Shown here: piece after piece, positions 59,529 to 64,000 of the stretch
How positions within the stretch are numbered: position 1 is the first letter of the stretch
Layout of the letters: the number at the start of each line of letters is the position of its first letter
Assembly: GCF_001269885.1 (NCBI RefSeq)
Contig: NZ_LHVH01000026.1
Location: 62,001 to 126,000 of the forward strand
Source of the DNA: Pseudomonas kilonensis
GTDB taxonomy: Bacteria > Pseudomonadota > Gammaproteobacteria > Pseudomonadales > Pseudomonadaceae
Reading direction: 5' to 3'
Length of the DNA stretch: 64,000 bases
The notes under the pieces: model-generated
What the model saw: the letters and a program-made list of their open reading frames with translations, nothing else
Database searches by the model: none
What the model was told of the DNA's origin: nothing
Program-made: the position numbers and the translations under genes

Positions 59529-59566
59529 AGAAAAAACCGCACGCCGTGATGGCAGTGCGGTTTTTC
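59529..59566 (-). terminator. Terminator/attenuator between acpP and fabF
   Basis: Read leftward, AAAAACCGCACTGCC, a short loop, GGCGTGCGGTTTTTTC forms a strong stem with T-runs on both sides. It lies about 30 bp after the acpP stop and 40 bp before fabF, and likely keeps acpP mRNA far more abundant than fabF mRNA. Confidence 0.88.
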
Positions 59567-59594
59567 CATGACAGCTAGCGACGACTAAAAACGA

Positions 59595-59831
59595 TTACGC
59601 CTGGTGGCTGGTAACGTAGTCGATAGCAGCTTGTACAGTAGTGATCTTCTCAGCTTCTTCGTCAGGAATCTCGGTCTCGAATTCCTCTTCCAGAGCCATC
59701 ACCAGCTCAACAGTGTCAAGGGAGTCGGCACCCAGGTCTTCAACGAAGGAAGCGGTGTTCACAACTTCTTCTTCTTTAACGCCCAGTTGCTCGGCAACGA
59801 TTTTCTTGACGCGCTCTTCGATGGTGCTCAT
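59595..59831 (-). CDS. acpP: Acyl carrier protein
   Basis: This 78-aa acidic ACP carries growing acyl chains on phosphopantetheine attached to Ser in LGADSLDTVELVM near residue 37. It begins MSTIEERVKKIVAEQLGVKE and is helical throughout. TTAGGAGTGAAAAC lies before the ATG. A promoter fits at 59884-59911. High codon bias is expected of this very abundant protein, and the strand shows it (repeated GAA, CTG, GTA/GTT). Confidence 0.98.
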   Translation of the reverse strand: MSTIEERVKKIVAEQLGVKEEEVVNTASFVEDLGADSLDTVELVMALEEEFETEIPDEEAEKITTVQAAIDYVTSHQA

Positions 59832-59883
59832 ACCTTGTTTTCACTCCTAATGGACAAATTCAGGCAGCTGGCCAGTGGGTAAG

Positions 59884-59911
59884 TGTATAGAAGAACTTTT
59901 CGGTTTTTCAA
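59884..59911 (-). promoter_or_regulatory. Predicted acpP promoter
   Basis: On the minus strand TTGAAA (59906-59911) and TATACA (59884-59889) are 16 bp apart, with a leader of about 45 nt to the acpP start. A promoter private to acpP would suit its high expression. Confidence 0.6.
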
Positions 59912-60022
59912 CCGAAAGCTTCACTCCTCAAACCCTGCGGCCCGCCGTCTATAAATTGATTGCAGCTTTATAACGGATTTTAGACAGCTCGTATGACATT
60001 TTTTTGAAGCAATCCGTCACAT

Positions 60023-60766
60023 TTAACTCATGTACATCCCGCCGTTTACCGGGATTGTAGCCCCGGTCACGTATGCCGCACCGTCCGACGCAAGAAAAGC
60101 GACCACGGACGCGATTTCTTGAGCTTGCCCCAGACGACCCAGCGGAATCTGCGTCAACAAGGCTTCACGCTGTGCTTCTGGCAGTTCACGGGTCATGTCG
60201 GTGTCGATGAAACCCGGTGCAACCGAGTTTACCGTAATCGAGCGCGAACCCACTTCACGCGCCAGCGCACGGCTGAAACCTTCCAGACCGGCCTTCGCCG
60301 CAGCATAGTTTACTTGGCCTGCGTTGCCCATGGCACCCACAACCGAACCGATACTGATAATTCGACCCCAGCGAGCCTTGGTCATGCCACGCAAAACGCC
60401 CTTGGACAGCCGATACAGACTGTTCAGGTTGGTGTCGACGACGTCGAACCATTCGTCATCTTTCATGCGCATCATCAGGTTATCGCGGGTGATACCGGCA
60501 TTATTGACCAGGATCGCCGGCGCACCGAACTGCTCCTGAATGCTTGCCAGCACCGCCGCAACGGATTCGTCGCTGGTGACGTTCAGCTCAAGGCCGGTGC
60601 CTTGGATGCCGTTTTCCTTCAGGGTCGCAGCGATACGCTCGGCGCCCGAAGCGGACGTCGCGGTGCCGATAACGATGGCGCCTTGACGACCCAGTTCCAG
60701 GGCGATGGCCTGGCCGATGCCACGGCTTGCACCGGTCACCAGTGCAACTTTACCTTGCAGACTCAT
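60023..60766 (-). CDS. fabG: 3-oxoacyl-ACP reductase
   Basis: This is a 247-aa NADPH-dependent SDR that reduces 3-ketoacyl-ACP in fatty-acid elongation. The cofactor motif is TGASRGIGQAIALELG near residue 12, NNAGITRDNLMMRM lies near 87, and the catalytic Ser-Tyr-Lys is in ISIGSVVGAMGNAG and VNYAAAKAGLEGF near 138-155. AGGAGAAGCTTGC lies before the ATG. It is located between fabD and acpP as usual. Confidence 0.97.
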   Translation of the reverse strand: MSLQGKVALVTGASRGIGQAIALELGRQGAIVIGTATSASGAERIAATLKENGIQGTGLELNVTSDESVAAVLASIQEQFGAPAILVNNAGITRDNLMMRMKDDEWFDVVDTNLNSLYRLSKGVLRGMTKARWGRIISIGSVVGAMGNAGQVNYAAAKAGLEGFSRALAREVGSRSITVNSVAPGFIDTDMTRELPEAQREALLTQIPLGRLGQAQEIASVVAFLASDGAAYVTGATIPVNGGMYMS

Positions 60767-60781
60767 GCAAGCTTCTCCTGT

Positions 60782-61720
60782 TCAGGCCTGCGCTGCACGG
60801 GCGGCAGCGAAGGCGTCTGGGGTGTTGAGGTTGGAAGTCGACACGCCTTCGGCGCAGCGTTTGTTCAGGCCTGCCAGCACTTTGCCAGGGCCGCATTCGA
60901 CCAGCTCGGTCGCGCCCTTGGCCGCCAGGGTCTGCACCGATTCGACCCAGCGAACCGGCTTGTAGAGTTGCTCCAGCAGATCACGCTTGAGGGTCTCGAG
61001 ATCCGGCGCCACGCTGGCACTGACGTTCTGCACCACAGGGATCTGCGGGGCCTTCCAGTCGATGGCGGCGATGGATTCGGCAAAGCGCTCGGCAGCCGGA
61101 CGCATCAGCTCGCAGTGCGACGGCACGCTGACCGGCAACGGCATGGCGCGCTTGGCACCACGGGCCTTGCAGCCCTCGATGGCACGCTCGACAGCGGCCT
61201 TGGCGCCGGCGATGACCACTTGGCCCGGGGAGTTGAAGTTCACCGCACTGACCACATCGCCTTGCGCCGCTTCGGCACAGGCGGCCAGCACATCGGCGTC
61301 TTCCAGGCCGAGGATCGCGGCCATGCCGCCCTGCCCGGCCGGAACCGCTTCCTGCATCAACTGGCCACGACGCTCCACCAGTTTCACCGCGTCGCCCAGG
61401 CTCAGGCTGCCAGCGGCTACGAGGGCGCTGTATTCGCCCAGGCTGTGACCGGCAACGAATGCCGGGCGCGCGCCGCCTTCAGCCAGCCACAGGCGCCACA
61501 ATGCGATCGAGGCGGTCAGAATGGCTGGTTGGGTTTTATCGGTTTGATTGAGGCGCTCTTCCGGCCCTTGCTGGGTCAGTGCCCAGAGGTCATAGCCGAG
61601 CGCAGCGGAAGCTTCTTTGAATGTTTCGAGGATCAGCGGGTATTGCGCGCCCAGCTCGGCCAGCATGCCGAGGGACTGCGAGCCCTGTCCTGGAAAGACG
61701 AATGCGAGGGAAGCAGACAT
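60782..61720 (-). CDS. fabD: Malonyl-CoA-ACP transacylase
   Basis: This 312-aa transferase moves malonyl from CoA to ACP. The oxyanion loop is FVFPGQGSQSLGM near residue 8, the Ser nucleophile is in AGHSLGEYSALVAAG near 92, the malonyl-binding Arg lies in KLVERRGQLMQ near 117, and the His is in VSVPSHCELMRP near 200. The start at 61720 (MSASLAFVFP) is chosen for its AGGGGC upstream and family length. It is 15 bp before fabG. Confidence 0.97.
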   Translation of the reverse strand: MSASLAFVFPGQGSQSLGMLAELGAQYPLILETFKEASAALGYDLWALTQQGPEERLNQTDKTQPAILTASIALWRLWLAEGGARPAFVAGHSLGEYSALVAAGSLSLGDAVKLVERRGQLMQEAVPAGQGGMAAILGLEDADVLAACAEAAQGDVVSAVNFNSPGQVVIAGAKAAVERAIEGCKARGAKRAMPLPVSVPSHCELMRPAAERFAESIAAIDWKAPQIPVVQNVSASVAPDLETLKRDLLEQLYKPVRWVESVQTLAAKGATELVECGPGKVLAGLNKRCAEGVSTSNLNTPDAFAAARAAQA

Positions 61721-61843
61721 GAAAACAAAGCCCCTAATGATCTTGTCGTCAAAAATTGACGCCCCTGGGGGCGTTAGCAAACTGAAAGTTGGATGGCGGC
61801 TTGAACCGACCGGTCACATTTAAGCATTGTCGGACGAAAACGC

Positions 61844-62854
61844 CTAAGTTAACAAATCCTCGAGGCGACCACGCAAGCGCTCCGGCAGGTTTTCCTGGAT
61901 CTCGATCACTGCCCGGTTGATCGCGCTCTGGAACCCCTGCACGCCCGCCGAACCGTGGCTCTTGATCACGATTCCCTGCAACCCGAGAAAACTCGCACCG
62001 TTGTGCCGCGCCGGCGCCAGGTCGGCCTGCAACCGACGCATCAACGGCAGTGCCAGGGCGCCAACTACCCGCGAGGCGAAGCCCTGCTTGAACAAGGCCT
62101 CGATGCGCTGGCCGATCATGGTCGCCAGGCCTTCGCTGGACTTGAGCAGGATATTGCCAACGAAGCCATCGCACACCACCACATCGGCCTCGCCACGGTA
62201 CAAGCCATCGCCTTCGACGAAGCCGATGTAGTTGATGCCGCGCGCGCCCTGCAGCAGCGTGGCCGCCAGCTTGACCTGCTGGTTGCCCTTGATGTCTTCG
62301 GTGCCGATGTTCAGCAACGCCACACGAGGGCGCACGATGCCCAGGGTTTGCGCCGCGACCGAGCCCATCACCGCAAATTGCAGCAAATGCTCGGCACTGC
62401 AATCGACGTTGGCCCCCAGGTCGAGCAACTGGCAAAACCCACGCTGAGTCGGAATCGCCGCCACCATCGCGGGTCGGTCGATCCCCGGCAAGGTCTTGAG
62501 TACGTAGCGCGACAGCGCCATCAGCGCACCGGTATTGCCGGCACTGACACATGCCTGGACCTTGCCATCGCGCAGCAGCTCAAGGGCCACCCGCATCGAG
62601 GCGTCAGGTTTGCCACGCAGGACCTGGGCCGGTTTTTCGTCCATGGTGATGATTTCGGACGCCGGGGCAATCGTCAGGCGCGCGCGATCGACAGCCGATT
62701 GGCCGCTGAGCATTTCTTCCAGGAGGGAGGGTTGACCGACGAGGGTCAGGTGCAGCGAGGGTGTAGCATTCAGACAAGCAAGGCTGGCCTGAACAATGCT
62801 GCGGGGACCGAAGTCCCCGCCCATTGCGTCAATCGCGATGACTTGAGCGGACAA
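61844..62854 (-). CDS. plsX: Phosphate acyltransferase
   Basis: This 336-aa peripheral membrane enzyme makes acyl-phosphate from acyl-ACP for phospholipid synthesis. The N-terminus IAIDAMGGDFGPRSIVQASL, the middle ASMRVALELLRDGKVQACVS and the end GLQGIVIKSHGSAGVQGFQS are diagnostic. The start is an uncommon TTG (62852-62854), four bases after the rpmF stop, with no good alternative in the frame. Translation is probably coupled to rpmF. Confidence 0.95.
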   Translation of the reverse strand: MSAQVIAIDAMGGDFGPRSIVQASLACLNATPSLHLTLVGQPSLLEEMLSGQSAVDRARLTIAPASEIITMDEKPAQVLRGKPDASMRVALELLRDGKVQACVSAGNTGALMALSRYVLKTLPGIDRPAMVAAIPTQRGFCQLLDLGANVDCSAEHLLQFAVMGSVAAQTLGIVRPRVALLNIGTEDIKGNQQVKLAATLLQGARGINYIGFVEGDGLYRGEADVVVCDGFVGNILLKSSEGLATMIGQRIEALFKQGFASRVVGALALPLMRRLQADLAPARHNGASFLGLQGIVIKSHGSAGVQGFQSAINRAVIEIQENLPERLRGRLEDLLT

Positions 62855-62858
62855 GTGA

Positions 62859-63041
62859 TTACTCGTCGGCGCCCTTGTCGATCACTTTACGGCCACGGTA
62901 TACGCCTTCTGGCGATACGTGGTGACGCAGGTGAACTTCACCAGTGGTTTTTTCTACGGACAGGGTGCTAGCCTCGAGAGCGTCGTGCGAACGGCGCATG
63001 TCACGGGCAGAGCGGGATTTTTTGTTCTGCTGAACAGCCAT
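62859..63041 (-). CDS. rpmF: 50S ribosomal protein L32
   Basis: This is a 60-aa protein of the large ribosomal subunit, [20 protein letters not shown] at the start and [19 protein letters not shown] at the end. It lacks the four Cys of zinc-binding L32 forms, as usual in gammaproteobacteria. GTTAGGAG-like sequence (AGGAGTTAATCA) lies before the ATG. It sits between yceD and plsX in the order found across the group. Confidence 0.98.
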
Positions 63042-63054
63042 AATTGATTAACTC

Positions 63055-63582
63055 CTAAACGTTTGGGTCACGCTTTAACTGCGCCAATACACTGAACGGG
63101 TTGGACCGCGTTACCTCGTCCTCGCTCGGTTCGGGCTCATCTGCTCCCGCCGGCTGCTGGCATTCTTCCGGATGATGAGCAGGCACAATGGGCAAGGCGA
63201 GCAGAAGCTCCTCCTCGATCAGTGACTGCAGATCCAATGGATCTTCGCCCAGTTCCAGCACGTCATAACCTTTCGGCAACGACTGGGTATTCGCACCCTC
63301 CTTCACCACGGCGTAACTGCATTCGCTGTGGATCGGCAGGGTGACCAGCTCAAGACAACGCTGGCAAACCATTTTGACTTCAGTGTCGATAAAGCTGTGG
63401 ATTACCACAGATTTACGTTCATCTCGTTCAAAAACGAATTTGGCCTGGACCGTACCGACATCGTCGGAAAGCGGGTCGCAGAGTCTCTTCAAATTGGCCA
63501 GCAGCAGTTCACCTTGAAGGGTGGTGCCACGGTCAGCCAATTTGCGCGGGTCAACGTGAGGTGGAATCGGGTCATTCAACAT
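63055..63582 (-). CDS. yceD: YceD/DUF177 family 23S rRNA-accumulation protein
   Basis: This is a 175-aa DUF177 protein. The conserved CQRC (MVCQRCLELVTLPIHSECSY near residue 72) marks the family, which is linked to 23S rRNA accumulation in plants and bacteria. It begins PIPPHVDPRKLADRGTTLQG and ends FSVLAQLKRDPNV. It is upstream of rpmF by 13 bp, the standard arrangement, and divergent from maf by about 105 bp. Its exact molecular role is unsettled. Confidence 0.93.
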   Translation of the reverse strand: MLNDPIPPHVDPRKLADRGTTLQGELLLANLKRLCDPLSDDVGTVQAKFVFERDERKSVVIHSFIDTEVKMVCQRCLELVTLPIHSECSYAVVKEGANTQSLPKGYDVLELGEDPLDLQSLIEEELLLALPIVPAHHPEECQQPAGADEPEPSEDEVTRSNPFSVLAQLKRDPNV

Positions 63583-63687
63583 AGGCGCAGCATTATAGGG
63601 ATGCCCCCGGCCATGTCAAAGGAAATTCAGCCCTGTCCGTCACTTGCGCGCCTCGCTAGAATTCGCCCCTGCCTTTTGGAGCCGCCC

Positions 63688-64000
63688 ATGCTGCCTTTAT
63701 TACTTGCCTCAAGCTCGGTCTATCGCCGGGAATTGCTTGCCCGATTGGGACTGCCGTTCGTCTGCAGCTCACCCGACATCGACGAAAGCCATCGCCCCGG
63801 CGAGCCCGCCCTTGAACTGGTCAAGCGCCTGGCCCGGGAAAAAGCCCTGGCACTGGCCGACAGCCACCCGGCACACCTGATCATCGGTTCAGACCAGGTC
63901 GCCGTGCTCGGCGAACGCATCCTGGGCAAGCCTCACACCTTCGAGAACGCTCGCGAGCAACTGCTGGCTGCCAGCGGCACCAAGGTCACGTTCCTGACCG
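63688..64000 (+). CDS. maf: Maf-like nucleoside triphosphate pyrophosphatase (partial, C-terminus beyond window)
   Basis: The first 104 residues are visible. Maf proteins hydrolyse non-canonical or surplus NTPs, and this one matches the YceF/Maf type. The N-terminal loop is LLASSSVYRRELLARLGLPF (residues 5-24), with EKALAL near 54 and the metal-binding SDQVAVL near 72. GGAGCCGCCC lies before the ATG at 63688. It is divergent from yceD, as in other Pseudomonas genomes. Confidence 0.93.
   Translation, partial: MLPLLLASSSVYRRELLARLGLPFVCSSPDIDESHRPGEPALELVKRLAREKALALADSHPAHLIIGSDQVAVLGERILGKPHTFENAREQLLAASGTKVTFLT

Noticed and set aside
61749..62552. A 267-codon leftward frame overlapping plsX
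   Set aside because: It shares the strand but not the frame of plsX, has Arg/Gly/Pro-heavy composition and no ribosome-binding site, and plsX is unambiguous.

Overview
The window looks like chromosomal DNA from a fluorescent-group Pseudomonas. The evidence is the GC-rich coding sequence, the many Pseudomonas-type REP palindromes built on GTGGGAGC...GCTCGCGA arms, and two gene orders typical of the genus. These are etfB-etfA beside etfD, and tetR - RgsA sRNA - tatD - pilZ - holB - tmk - mltG - pabC - fabF - acpP - fabG - fabD - plsX - rpmF - yceD - maf. No phage, transposase or CRISPR array was found. All assignments were made by reading the sequence, with no database search.

Layout. (1) 1-5161: a sugar-acid-type catabolic cluster (2-hydroxyacid dehydrogenase cut by the window edge, SDR, FAH-family hydrolase, MFS carrier) with a divergent AraC regulator. 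(2) 5.2-8.0 kb: small genes (GNAT, zinc ribbon, SnoaL-like) and an MFS carrier. (3) 8.2-9.8 kb: a tRNA-Ser(GGA) gene and, 1.45 kb away, a copy of its 3' end plus terminator; a TacA/TacT-type toxin-antitoxin pair lies between them, giving the look of a stripped-down tRNA-integrated island. (4) 10-19 kb: crotonase, PlsC-like acyltransferase, CorA, amidotransferase, a FadB/FadA-type beta-oxidation pair, a 31-residue membrane peptide and a cytochrome c fusion. (5) 18.8-22 kb: a coupled transglutaminase / alpha-E / circularly permuted ATP-grasp operon of unknown product. (6) 22-28.6 kb: RraB, START, YkgJ, a MocR regulator and an SBP-DUF4398-OmpA envelope operon. (7) 28.6-32.5 kb: the ETF electron-transfer genes with a PsrA-like box at the etfD promoter.

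(8) 32.7-50 kb: sugar metabolism. An AraC/alcohol-dehydrogenase pair is followed by the De Ley-Doudoroff genes dgoK-dgoA-dgoD-MFS-IclR. Several unrelated genes come next, then araFGH-type ABC uptake, an SDR sugar 1-dehydrogenase, an SMP-30 lactonase and a FadR-type GntR regulator. Together these can take D-galactose through galactonolactone, galactonate, KDGal and KDPGal to pyruvate plus glyceraldehyde-3-phosphate. About 100 bp of promoter, operator and leader is duplicated in front of dgoK and in front of the sugar dehydrogenase, linking two loci 8 kb apart. A second motif is shared by the GntR promoter and the araF promoter.

(9) 50-53 kb: DUF1285, a DUF4823 lipoprotein, moaA and a TetR regulator. 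(10) 53.3-64 kb: the RgsA small RNA, then the conserved fatty-acid/phospholipid cluster transcribed leftward, with maf divergent at the right edge and cut by the window end.

The strongest candidates for new biology are the TA-bearing scar beside tRNA-Ser, the duplicated galactose promoter block, the transglutaminase/alpha-E/ATP-grasp operon, and the partly reconstructed sugar-acid pathway at the left edge.
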